From the NCBI RefSeq assembly GCF_019249215.1, contig NZ_JAESDI010000002.1:124001-188000 (forward strand): 64,000 nucleotides of DNA, written 5' to 3'. The notes under the pieces are model-generated. The model was not told the origin of the DNA and made no database searches. It worked only from the letters and a program-made list of their open reading frames with translations. Made by a program: the position numbers and the translations under genes. Below, piece by piece: positions 26,891 to 34,955 of the stretch (its first letter is position 1; the number at the start of each line of letters is the position of its first letter). The DNA comes from Alteromonas lipotrueae. GTDB taxonomy: Bacteria > Pseudomonadota > Gammaproteobacteria > Enterobacterales > Alteromonadaceae.

Positions 26891-27214
26891 ATGGACTTAG
26901 TTACTGCATTATTTAGATTCAAAGGAAGAATGCGTCGTTCTGAATTCAATAAGCTTTGGCTACCACTGACTCTTGCGCCAATGCTAATTTCATTATTCAG
27001 TTATGAAATCGCGGTTACTATACTAGTTTTCACACTATGGCCTTTATTTGCTTTGACGACTAAACGTTATCACGACTTTGGCAGCTCGGGGGTTCTTGGT
27101 TTATTTCAATTACTACCATGGATGGGTTGGTTAATTGTATTTGTTGGTTGTAGCCTAACAGTTGGAGATTACAAAGATAACAAATATGGTTCTTCACCAT
27201 ACAAAGGTCATTGA
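26891..27214 (+). CDS. Cassette 4: DUF805-family membrane protein
   Basis: This 107-aa protein matches DUF805: an N-terminal FRFKGRMRRSEFNKLW segment, two or three hydrophobic helices, KRYHDFGSSG, and a C-terminal GDYKDNKYGSSPY tail. DUF805 proteins are small inner-membrane proteins of unknown role and often occur in cassettes and islands. GGGAAAGGAA precedes the ATG. Confidence 0.88.
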   Translation: MDLVTALFRFKGRMRRSEFNKLWLPLTLAPMLISLFSYEIAVTILVFTLWPLFALTTKRYHDFGSSGVLGLFQLLPWMGWLIVFVGCSLTVGDYKDNKYGSSPYKGH

Positions 27215-27253
27215 TGTATAACAAACCAATCAACATCGTTCGCTGCGCTTATG

Positions 27254-28577
27254 TGGACTCCCCATAGTCAACAACTATTTTTACCGTTCAATATGTAATG
27301 CGTGCTTATGTACGAGCTCATAATGGGAAGCTATCCCGGCTCTATGATATTTACGCGAACTTGATGCCACATCTCGCTGGCGGGCTTTTATGCCCTGAGC
27401 GCAGCACTGGCTTACCAAGCTGATTTTTATCTTGTATGGCGCATTTAGTTGTTAACTTAAAACTAAACTAAGCAGATAATAGCTCTGCTTTGTAATCAGT
27501 TCCGTTGCGTAGCAACGAAAATGCTGTTCTAACTGTTTTGTTGGCCAGCGCTACAGCTGCACAACGTTTACCTCTCCGCTCTACTAGCCCTTTAATCCAT
27601 TCATCTTTCTTCGTTCGCGAATCACGTTTAACCGCCTGGTTTACTGCTGACATCGCACCTGCGACCAAGTTAGCGCGCAATGACGAGTTCCGTATATTTC
27701 TACCTATAGACCCCAAACGCACTTTACCACCTGAAGAATGTTGTATTGGCGTTAAACCGATACACGCAGCAGCGTCTCGGGCTTTTTTGAAAACGCCTAA
27801 CTCACAACAACCTAGCGCTATGTACAGGTTAACCGCATTTGTCGGGCCAACACCTTCTATCTTCATGAGATTTTTGCAAGCTTCTGATGCTCTGCTGGCT
27901 CTAGCTACACTCTTTTCGTAGTGTTTTACGAGCTCTATACTCTTGAGATATTGATGCCATGCCGTGTGTAATGCCTCTCTGAATATCGCGCTAAATCCAT
28001 TTTCTGCATCTTCCAATATCGACTGTATTGCACTGTTCAACCCCGCATCTGTTGGTGACAACTTAATGTTGAACTCTAAAAGTAACGAACAGAGTTGATT
28101 CCCGTAAGCAACTTTATGCTTTACTGATAGTTGATGCATACGGACAAGTGATTGAAGCTCCTGCTGCTCCTTAGACTTCCCGCTAATAAAATTCACGTTA
28201 CTAAGTTGTGATGCCTGTAAAACCGCTTCAGCATCGTTCTTATTAGTCTTTTGGTTTTGACGAATATTCGATACAAGCTTAGCTGATATTAAACGGGCAT
28301 CATGCCCGTATTCACGCGCACATTGATACCAATAATTTGACGTCGCACACGCTTCAAAAACAACTGTCATTGGTTTTTGAGTGGCTAGCCAATTAGAAAA
28401 AGCAGTGGGCGTCATCGGCATATTACGAACTATCTTATTCGATTTGGCGACACAAACCTGGATCTCTTTTTTTGCTAAATCTACACCAGTGAGCATATTA
28501 TACATAGATGGACTCCTATCTAACCTTTGTGTGTGACAACGTAAATGTTAGACCAACCTATTAGGTTGGGGAGTCCA
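27254..28577 (-). mobile_element. IS110-family (IS1111 group) insertion sequence in attC4
   Basis: Perfect 11-base inverted repeats (TGGACTCCCCA at 27254-27264, TGGGGAGTCCA at 28567-28577) enclose one transposase gene. Subterminal repeats of this size are the mark of the IS1111 group; the element may extend a few bases beyond each repeat, so exact ends are uncertain. A subgroup of IS1111 elements is known to target attC sites, which fits this location. Confidence 0.85.
27468..28505 (-). CDS. IS110/IS1111-family DEDD transposase
   Basis: This 345-aa protein has the N-terminal RuvC-like DEDD domain (GVDLAKKEIQVCV, VFEACATSNYW, KTNKNDAEAV) and the C-terminal transposase_20 domain (LMKIEGVGPTNAVNLYIAL, FGSIG-like LGSIGRNIRN with the conserved serine). 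The reading frame is intact, so the element may still be active. The 5' end lies close to the right inverted repeat; about 200 bases of non-coding sequence follow the stop, as is usual. Confidence 0.93.
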   Translation of the reverse strand: MYNMLTGVDLAKKEIQVCVAKSNKIVRNMPMTPTAFSNWLATQKPMTVVFEACATSNYWYQCAREYGHDARLISAKLVSNIRQNQKTNKNDAEAVLQASQLSNVNFISGKSKEQQELQSLVRMHQLSVKHKVAYGNQLCSLLLEFNIKLSPTDAGLNSAIQSILEDAENGFSAIFREALHTAWHQYLKSIELVKHYEKSVARASRASEACKNLMKIEGVGPTNAVNLYIALGCCELGVFKKARDAAACIGLTPIQHSSGGKVRLGSIGRNIRNSSLRANLVAGAMSAVNQAVKRDSRTKKDEWIKGLVERRGKRCAAVALANKTVRTAFSLLRNGTDYKAELLSA

Positions 28578-28710
28578 ATTATCTCATTGGGACGCAAACT
28601 CATTGGCTCAGCTCATTCTTTGCAAGTATAGCCAACAAGCTTGCGCCCCATATGTTAAGCGTTATGTGCACAGAGTTTGTTTACTAATATAGAATTAGGA
28701 GTTTAAAGGT

Positions 28711-30846
28711 ATGTTAACTGAAAAAAATAGGGATGAGTTCTATAAAGCAGCAGACTCCTTGAAAAGATTCAAGCGTGCAGAAATTAAGGATGCTCAAGAA
28801 CGATCTTTGATTGATACACTCTATACTGATTTGCTGCCTGAAAATCAGGTTTATAAAATGATGCTTTCTGATAACACTACTTTTTTAGTAGGTCGGAAAG
28901 GTACTGGTAAGTCTACAATAATTTTACGACTTGAAAGTGAGTACAGGAAGAAGAGTGACTACCTTCCTTGCTATATTGACACTAAAACCGTTTTTGAAAG
29001 CACGAAAAGTGACTATCAAAATTTAGATTATTTAAAAGGAAGAATACCCGACGAAGTTCTTGGGAAATATCTTGTAGAAAGATCATTTATTCAGAATATA
29101 TTAAAATCTATTGTAAAAGAATTAGATGTTAAGGCTGGGTCATTTTTAGCTCAGGCAGCTAAACTGTTGGGGGTAAGTAAAGCTGAAAAAGTAAAAGACT
29201 CTATTGATAAGCTGCGAAATAAAATTGATAACAATGAGCATTTAAAGTCTATTGAATTACCTGTTATTAATGAATATGTCACAACAATTTCTGGAGCTGA
29301 AGAATTAGAAGTTGCTAAGTCGAACAGCAATAATGAAAATTTAAACGTGGGTTTAAATAGCAAAGGTCCAAGTGTAGGTGTTAAAAAAGGAACTTCTTTA
29401 ACAAAATCTGATAAGAATAAAAAAATTGAATCATGGGAGAAGCAGTTCTCTGGTGCTTTGTTAAAAGTTTTTCAGATTAAAGATGTGATAGATGAAGTTA
29501 AAGAAATTCTCGCAATATTGAAAGTTAAAAAATTAGTTGTGTTTCTAGATGATTTCTCAGAAGTTGATGAAACTACTATTAAAAACTTCGTTGATGTCGT
29601 TCTCGCCCCCTTAAATAACTGGGGTGATGAATTTATATGCTTTAAGGTTGCTGCATATCCTAATCGAATTCATTATGGTGATATTGATAAAGGTAAAATT
29701 GATATTATTGACTTGGATTTCTACAATTTATATTCAAATTACGACAAAAACACAATGGAGTCTCTATCTTTAGATTTCACTAAAAGATTAATCAATACAA
29801 GAATAAAATATTTCAGCACGCAATCAATAGATGATTTCTTTGATGTGAACTCTTCAAATACTATCGATGATTACATGGAGTTGATTTTTAAAAGCTCTAT
29901 GAATGTCCCCCGAATTATTGGATATATTCTTTTTTATTGCCATCAAACGCACATTTCTATTGGTAAAAAAATTAACAAGTCAGCGATAGAGAGTGCTGCA
30001 CAAAAGTATTATGAAAAAGTCATATCTTCATTTTTCGATATGACCACAAATAGCTTACTTTCATTTGATGAAAAAGTATCAGAATTACAGCAAAGAGAGT
30101 TGTTAAATGTATTTGTAAATCAATTAAAAGGTATTAGAAAACAAATTACCACAGGTGATTTAAAGGGAGCAGTTTATCAATCTGATAAAACAAACCCATT
30201 TACAAGTCATTTTGTTTTTTCACCGAGCTTAGAAAAGTTCGTTAGGACATTGGAGCTTAATTTCTTTCTTTCAAAATACTCAGAAATGAGTGATCGAGAT
30301 GGAAAAAAAGTTTCTGTCTATTGCCTAAATTACGGGTTAACTTTACTTGAAAATATGAGGTGGGGTAAGCCAACAGGTAGTGATTACAGAAAATATTTCA
30401 TCGCAAGGCCATTCAGTTTTGATGGGATTTTTGAAGACTTTTTACGTAAATCAAAACACATACAATGCATCAATCCAGATTGTAGTAAATCTTATCCTTA
30501 TGACCAGCTTCCTTTTTTGGAATTTAATAAAATGCGTTGTAACGAATGCCAATGCGAAGTTAAAGTAAAATCCGTATCGGATGGCATTAAGGAAGAATTA
30601 GATAAGATAGATAAAACAAAGTTACTTCCTCCAATTGAGCTTGGATTAATGCATGAGCTAAATAGCAGCAATAAAAAGATGTATGCTAGGGATCTATCGG
30701 AAGAACTTGATATTTCATCTTATTTAATAGCAAGTAGAGCAAAAAAATTAGATGAAGAAAAAGGGCTTATAAATCGTGATAGAAGCGAACCCTTATTAAG
30801 GTATTCTATTTCAGAAAAAGCATTGTCTGAATATTTTCAACACTAG
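28711..30846 (+). CDS. Cassette 5: AAA-type ATPase with zinc ribbon and winged-helix end
   Basis: This 711-aa cytoplasmic protein has Walker A (GRKGTGKST, residues 61-69), a long insert of about 200 residues rich in Lys/Asn/Ser, then Walker B (KLVVFLDDFSEVD, near 275). Later come a CxxxxC...CxxC zinc ribbon (about 586-616) and a C-terminal helix-turn-helix-like segment (ARDLSEELDISSYLIASRAK). The layout suggests a STAND/KAP-like NTPase that senses something and acts through its C-terminal part. I recognise no named family. As a lone large ATPase in a mobile cassette it is a good candidate for an antiphage gene. AGGAG precedes the ATG. Confidence 0.75.
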   Translation: MLTEKNRDEFYKAADSLKRFKRAEIKDAQERSLIDTLYTDLLPENQVYKMMLSDNTTFLVGRKGTGKSTIILRLESEYRKKSDYLPCYIDTKTVFESTKSDYQNLDYLKGRIPDEVLGKYLVERSFIQNILKSIVKELDVKAGSFLAQAAKLLGVSKAEKVKDSIDKLRNKIDNNEHLKSIELPVINEYVTTISGAEELEVAKSNSNNENLNVGLNSKGPSVGVKKGTSLTKSDKNKKIESWEKQFSGALLKVFQIKDVIDEVKEILAILKVKKLVVFLDDFSEVDETTIKNFVDVVLAPLNNWGDEFICFKVAAYPNRIHYGDIDKGKIDIIDLDFYNLYSNYDKNTMESLSLDFTKRLINTRIKYFSTQSIDDFFDVNSSNTIDDYMELIFKSSMNVPRIIGYILFYCHQTHISIGKKINKSAIESAAQKYYEKVISSFFDMTTNSLLSFDEKVSELQQRELLNVFVNQLKGIRKQITTGDLKGAVYQSDKTNPFTSHFVFSPSLEKFVRTLELNFFLSKYSEMSDRDGKKVSVYCLNYGLTLLENMRWGKPTGSDYRKYFIARPFSFDGIFEDFLRKSKHIQCINPDCSKSYPYDQLPFLEFNKMRCNECQCEVKVKSVSDGIKEELDKIDKTKLLPPIELGLMHELNSSNKKMYARDLSEELDISSYLIASRAKKLDEEKGLINRDRSEPLLRYSISEKALSEYFQH

Positions 30847-30855
30847 TAAAAATGC

Positions 30856-30952
30856 ACATAACAAGCATTTAAGCGGACAAAATTTGTTGGTTAGATTCCG
30901 CTTTGCTTCACATTTTAACCAACAATTTTTGTCCGCTTAAGTGGGCTTTATA
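30856..30952 (+). repeat. attC5 with degenerate right box
   Basis: ACATAAC at the left and strong pairing AAGCGGACAAAA...TTTTGTCCGCTT plus TTGGTTA...TAACCAA define the site. The right core reads CTTTATA instead of a GTT box, although the cassette's own end (GTATAAC) predicts GTTATAC. Confidence 0.75.
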
Positions 30953-30967
30953 AAGCCAAGGATCGCA

Positions 30968-31755
30968 ATGCGTAAAAATTATACAACTCTATATCTAAAG
31001 CTTGTTGCGTTGTTACCGTTTATTTAAATGATGAAAAGATCAGCGAAGGAAGTGGTTTTTGTTTTTTAGCTAATGGATCGGTTTTAACCGCTGCGCATGT
31101 TGTTACTGGAAGAATGCCCATCCGTTCTGAAGATGTTGCTGAACCGGGAATTAGAATTTTTGCTAAATTTCCAAGTTCACCGCTTCTTGAATATAAAGTT
31201 AGTTTATGTGCAATCACAATAAATGTTGATGTATTTTCGGATGATATTCAGATAGATGTTGCGATCCTTGTGCCAAAGCAATCTGAAGTAAGTTTACCCC
31301 ACCTTGTTGTCAATGCTAATTCACCTGAACTAGGTGATGAAGTTTTCATGGCTGGTTTTCCTGATGAATTAATTTTACCCTTTCAAATAGATAAGATCCT
31401 TAAAAAAGATTTTGTTGGCGTGTCTGAGTTTCTAGATTCAATGCAAAAAGGATATATGGCAGATATGACAGGACCATTAATTAAAAGGGCTGTTGTTGGT
31501 AACATTCGACGTATTCAGGCGAGTAATCCCAGTCAAACTATTAATTGTGATGTTTTTTATCTTGATAATGGCATGCATTCTGGTGCAAGTGGCGGCCCAG
31601 TAGTAAACCCGAATGGTGAAGTTGTAGGTCTAATAACTCAGAGAGCAATTACTTCAGCATCGCAGTTAGAAGACCCCAACTTATCAGTTCCATCGGGGTC
31701 CACAATTTGTATAAGCTTGACAGCTCTTTTGGTTCTCAGTCAAAAGGCGGTATAA
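30968..31755 (+). pseudogene. Cassette 6: trypsin-like serine protease with 5' frameshift
   Basis: ATG at 30968 has AAGGA at proper spacing, but its frame stops after 19 codons. The protease frame begins right after an in-frame stop at 30973-30975 and has no start codon before Met at 31114, which would cut off the catalytic histidine. Adding one A to the AAAAA run near 30974 joins the two: MRKKLYNSISKACC, then SGFCFLANGSVLTAAHVV (His), DVAILVP (Asp) and GASGGPVV (Ser). So the triad is complete in a gene broken by one base. Slippage at the A run, a sequencing error or true inactivation are all possible. The stop codon lies inside the attC box. Confidence 0.7.
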
Positions 31756-32029
31756 CTGACTAAACAAGACAGGCACCTTTGTGTACAAAAATATACATTT
31801 TGTGCCTGTCTTAGTCGCTAGACTGCTGATTTATACAGTTAGTCTAGTTTTTGGGATGATTAAAAATAAAAAGGAATTATTCCAGAATGTGGGGGCACTT
31901 TTTAAATGTTAGATTGTAGTTGATTGATAACAGAGTGTTTTCGTGCGAAAGTTTGTGAATTAGGAACATGATGTACGGAAAGACTCCAGCTTGTATAAAG
32001 GATTTTTTCCATATAATAAGCTGTTATGC
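31750..32029 (+). repeat. attC6 region, abnormally long
   Basis: The first box GTATAAC (31750) and next core GTTATGC (32023) are 280 bases apart, two to three times the usual attC length. Inside are a long interrupted palindrome (GACTA...AGACAGGCAC with GTGCCTGTCTTAGTC, 31758-31816), a terminator-like hairpin, and no gene. An insertion or a decayed cassette in the attC is likely. Confidence 0.5.
31818..31852 (+). terminator. Terminator-like hairpin inside attC6
   Basis: CTAGACT and AGTCTAG pair around a 16-base loop and are followed by TTTTT. It would stop read-through from upstream cassettes. Confidence 0.6.
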
Positions 32030-32046
32030 ACTTAAGGATGAGACAA

Positions 32047-32628
32047 ATGAGTATCAAAGCTAAGTTACTACTGCTTGTGATTTTATTTACCTTCAATTCA
32101 TATGCGGGAACATCAATAAAAATTCACGCGATCCACAAAGAAACATTCGCATGTACTGAGCATTGGGATGGCCAGTTTAAATATGTTGGTGATGCTCTAG
32201 GAACAGACTGTGTTATTGGGGGGTGGTATGAAGATGATAAAAGACTATTTCAGCGTTCCTTCACAAACAATGGCTTTAAAAATGAAGATTGGTTTGGTTT
32301 TAAGAAGAATGTGCTAGCACCATGTGATTGCACAGTTACAACAATCCAAATAAATCCAATTACGAATCAACCAGGCGTAATGACCCCAGGAAGAGCAAGC
32401 TCTATAACTTTCAAAACTAAAGAAGGATTATCGGTCTTACTAGCCCATGTTCGAGAGGTAGCTGTAAAGGAAGGTGAAACAGTCAAACGCGGTGCTGTCG
32501 TTGCGAAAGTCGGAAATAATGGTTACAGCCGAAACCCCCATATTCATATTGGAGCATGGGATGAAGAAGGCAAACCTATTCAAATTCAGTTTGATCAAAG
32601 TACATTGGCATTGATTGACCGCGAGTAA
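32047..32628 (+). CDS. Cassette 7: secreted M23-family metallopeptidase
   Basis: The product has a signal peptide (MSIKAKLLLLVILFTFNSYAG) and an M23/LytM domain: CDCTVTTI..., then the catalytic HIHIGAW (HxH) near residue 169. M23 enzymes cut peptidoglycan cross-links or act as inactive regulators. The start at 32047 is preferred because AAGGA lies eight bases ahead and the signal peptide then begins the protein; upstream ATGs at 32026 and 32038 lie in or near the core box. It is short for the family and lacks any extra cell-wall binding domain. Confidence 0.82.
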   Translation: MSIKAKLLLLVILFTFNSYAGTSIKIHAIHKETFACTEHWDGQFKYVGDALGTDCVIGGWYEDDKRLFQRSFTNNGFKNEDWFGFKKNVLAPCDCTVTTIQINPITNQPGVMTPGRASSITFKTKEGLSVLLAHVREVAVKEGETVKRGAVVAKVGNNGYSRNPHIHIGAWDEEGKPIQIQFDQSTLALIDRE

Positions 32629-32630
32629 GT

Positions 32631-32739
32631 GCATAAGAAACAAATAAAGTCGTGGGCTAAAGCCCACTGGGACGCTAACACGCAGGGCCGCTTCGCTATT
32701 ATGCCCTACGCGTTATCGCCCCTTATTCAAAAGTTATAT
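32631..32739 (+). repeat. attC7 with altered first box
   Basis: GCATAAG (expected GCATAAC) and GTTATAT bound 109 bases with TGGGACGC...GCGTTATCGCCCC pairing. The last base of the first box is changed. Confidence 0.75.
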
Positions 32740-32753
32740 TTTATGGAGAGTCT

Positions 32754-33362
32754 GTGAGTATTTGTCTAACTATTTCAAAAATTGACTGGGCAATAACTAA
32801 GGATGTGTTTACGATTATTGGAACAATCTCAGCGATTGTTATTGGTGCAATCGGATTAACCACTTGGCGCAGACAATTGAAAGGCACAAGTGAATATGAA
32901 GTAGCTAAAAAAGCAATATTACTTACATATGAAATTGAGCAAGCCATCCAAGGTGTACGAAATCCCATGTTACACCTTCCAAAAGACGAAGTTGAGTCTG
33001 GTCGTCGTCTAGAAGCCGAACAACAAATATATGCAGATCGCTTCGTCATTTTAGAAAATAAATGGGCTGAATTACAAACTATAAAACTTGAATCTAAGGT
33101 TATTTGGGATAACGCCGCAGCTGAAAGTTTTAATGAAATCAGAGATATTATTGGAAAATTAAGAGGTGGTATTTGGCTTCACTTCTGGATGAAGGGTGCA
33201 TATGCCGGCCCAGGTGCCACCGTGGATAATAGTGCTGAACGTAGAATAGAAAATGATAAAATCGTGTACTACACCTCTGAAGATGATGAATTTACATTAA
33301 AAATAAAACATGCTGTAGAGCATGTTGAGAATTTTTTTAAAGACAAAGTACGCAGCAAATAA
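32754..33362 (+). CDS. Cassette 8: unknown membrane-anchored protein
   Basis: This 202-aa protein starts at GTG (32754) after TGGAGAG. Its N-terminus has one membrane helix (about residues 15-36, FTIIGTISAIVIGAIGL) followed by a mostly helical, charged cytoplasmic part. No known domain is recognised. The next gene, a small zinc-ribbon protein, starts 15 bases later in the same cassette, so the two probably work together. Confidence 0.75.
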   Translation: MSICLTISKIDWAITKDVFTIIGTISAIVIGAIGLTTWRRQLKGTSEYEVAKKAILLTYEIEQAIQGVRNPMLHLPKDEVESGRRLEAEQQIYADRFVILENKWAELQTIKLESKVIWDNAAAESFNEIRDIIGKLRGGIWLHFWMKGAYAGPGATVDNSAERRIENDKIVYYTSEDDEFTLKIKHAVEHVENFFKDKVRSK

Positions 33363-33377
33363 ATAAAGGAGTAATTT

Positions 33378-33554
33378 ATGGCGACTTGGGACACTACAAA
33401 ATACGTACAAGAGTGTGATAAGTGTGGCAAAAAATATAATGTAACTAAATACGAGCAACCAGTGAGAGAGAAAGGCCGCTTTAATTGCAAATGCGGCAAT
33501 GAGCTTGAGCGTTGGAATGGTGGTGTGGATTACGCATTCACTGAAGCAGAGTAA
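33378..33554 (+). CDS. Cassette 8: 58-aa zinc-ribbon protein
   Basis: This short gene starts ATG at 33378 with AAGGAG eight bases upstream and encodes 58 residues: MATWDTTKYVQECDKCGKKY, then FNCKCGNEL. The CxxC and CxC pairs form a likely zinc ribbon. It has no signal peptide. It is the second gene of a two-gene cassette after the membrane protein at 32754. It may bind nucleic acid or its partner; nothing more can be said. Confidence 0.8.
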   Translation: MATWDTTKYVQECDKCGKKYNVTKYEQPVREKGRFNCKCGNELERWNGGVDYAFTEAE

Positions 33555-33560
33555 TAAAAA

Positions 33561-33652
33561 ATATAACAAGTTGCTTAAACTGAAAAATAACAGTTGGCCA
33601 TCGCTTCGCGATTATAGCCAACCATTATTTTCCGCTTAGCGCGGCGTTAGCT
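33561..33652 (+). repeat. attC8
   Basis: ATATAAC and GTTAGCT bound 92 bases with pairing CAGTTGGC...AGCCAACC and TTAAACTGAAAAATAA...TTATTTTCCGCTTA. It is of the attC2/attC5 type. Confidence 0.85.
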
Positions 33653-33674
33653 TACTTTCAAATTGGAATAATCG

Positions 33675-34955
33675 ATGAATTATATAGAAAGTGTAAAAGT
33701 AGAAGGGTTTTGGGGTGAAAGAGCTCTTGAGTTTAATTTCAATGATGATGTTAACTTTATTATTGGTATAAATGGTTCAGGAAAAACCACAGCTGTAAAT
33801 ATTGTGGTAGCAGCTTTAACAGCAAACTTTCACGAATTAGATAGGCTTGAGTTTTCAAAAATAGTCATCAAATTAAAGTCTATATCTAGTAGAAAAAAAC
33901 CTTCTGTAATAATAAATAAACAGGCGGATGACAACAGACCTTTTTCTTCGATAGTTTATGAAATAAGAGAGTCAGCTAGCGAAAAGCCATTAGTGCTATC
34001 GCTTGATGATTACGAAGAGCAAATGATGATTAGGAGATATCCAAGGCATATAGTAGAAAGAGAGTTATATAGAAGGCAAGGACGTACAGTATCAAACTCT
34101 CTTGATAAGTTAACAAATGTAAGTTGGCTTTCTGTAAACCGAGCTAGCAATGATCATTATGACCCTGATGAATCAGAACAAATTTCAAGTGTCGATCGTA
34201 AACTTAAAGAGCTTTCTAACAGATTAGTTAGATATTTCTCTACCCTTGGTAAAAGGGGATCTGAACAGTTTGAAAGCTTTCAAAAAGAAGTGTTCCTCTC
34301 TATGCTGTATCGAAAAACTAGTAAACCATTTTTCTCTGCAGCTAAAGAAATCGACCTAGATGATGAAAAGAAATCGTTAGAGGGTATATTTGATCAGTTT
34401 AAAGTAAAGCCTAAAGAATTTAAAAGTAAACTTGATGGGCATTTTGAAGCGTTAGCTAGAGCAAAAGATAAGCTCCAAGAAAAAGATCTAAATTTAAATA
34501 CAACTGATATATCAGTACTTATTGGAACCGAAAGAATTGATTATATTGTTGATGAATGGAATAAATCTATAGATAAAAGAAAGATAATCTTTGAACCAAG
34601 AGATACTTTCTTAAAAATAATTAATTCAATGATGCAGAGAAAAGAGTTCTCTATTAATTCACAGAATGAACTTCAGATCACGACTCAATCTGGAAAAAAT
34701 TTACCTATTCACCGATTATCTTCTGGTGAAAAGCAACTACTTATCGTACTTGGAGAAGCTTTACTCCAAGAAAAACAACCTTGGGTCTATATTGCTGATG
34801 AACCTGAATTATCTTTGCATGTAAGGTGGCAAGAAAGTTTGGTTGAAAATCTGCGAGCAATAAACCCCAATTCACAAATTATATTTGCAACACACTCTCC
34901 TGATGTAGTCAGTGTATTTTCGGATAAAGTTTTTGATATGGAGTCGATGTTTTAA
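33675..34955 (+). CDS. ariA: Cassette 9: PARIS antiphage system ATPase AriA
   Basis: This 426-aa ABC/SMC-type AAA ATPase has Walker A (GINGSGKT, residues 31-38), a helical insert in the middle, the ABC signature LSSGEKQ near 345, Walker B with the catalytic pair (WVYIADEPELSLH) near 372 and the H-loop FATHSPD near 405. It overlaps by one base (TAATG) a DUF4435 gene. An AAA15 ATPase with DUF4435 partner is the make-up of PARIS, in which AriA holds AriB inactive until a phage anti-restriction protein such as Ocr is sensed. Assignment rests on domain pairing and length. Confidence 0.85.
   Translation: MNYIESVKVEGFWGERALEFNFNDDVNFIIGINGSGKTTAVNIVVAALTANFHELDRLEFSKIVIKLKSISSRKKPSVIINKQADDNRPFSSIVYEIRESASEKPLVLSLDDYEEQMMIRRYPRHIVERELYRRQGRTVSNSLDKLTNVSWLSVNRASNDHYDPDESEQISSVDRKLKELSNRLVRYFSTLGKRGSEQFESFQKEVFLSMLYRKTSKPFFSAAKEIDLDDEKKSLEGIFDQFKVKPKEFKSKLDGHFEALARAKDKLQEKDLNLNTTDISVLIGTERIDYIVDEWNKSIDKRKIIFEPRDTFLKIINSMMQRKEFSINSQNELQITTQSGKNLPIHRLSSGEKQLLIVLGEALLQEKQPWVYIADEPELSLHVRWQESLVENLRAINPNSQIIFATHSPDVVSVFSDKVFDMESMF

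Larger units (their letters stand above)
27216..28667 (+). repeat. attC4, interrupted by an IS element
   Basis: The left part (GTATAAC onward, 27216-27253) and the right part (about 28578-28667, ending GTTATGT) together make one attC of the attC1/attC3 type: the TGGGACGC...GCGCCCC and TTGGCT...AGCCAA arms are on the right side. The IS lies in the left spacer, at the same place where attC1 has about 36 bases between the first box and TGGGACGC. Confidence 0.75.

Noticed and set aside
31757..31816. Palindrome taken as an IS200/IS605-type end
   Set aside because: The GTGCCTGTC hairpin recalls such ends, but no transposase or second end was found.
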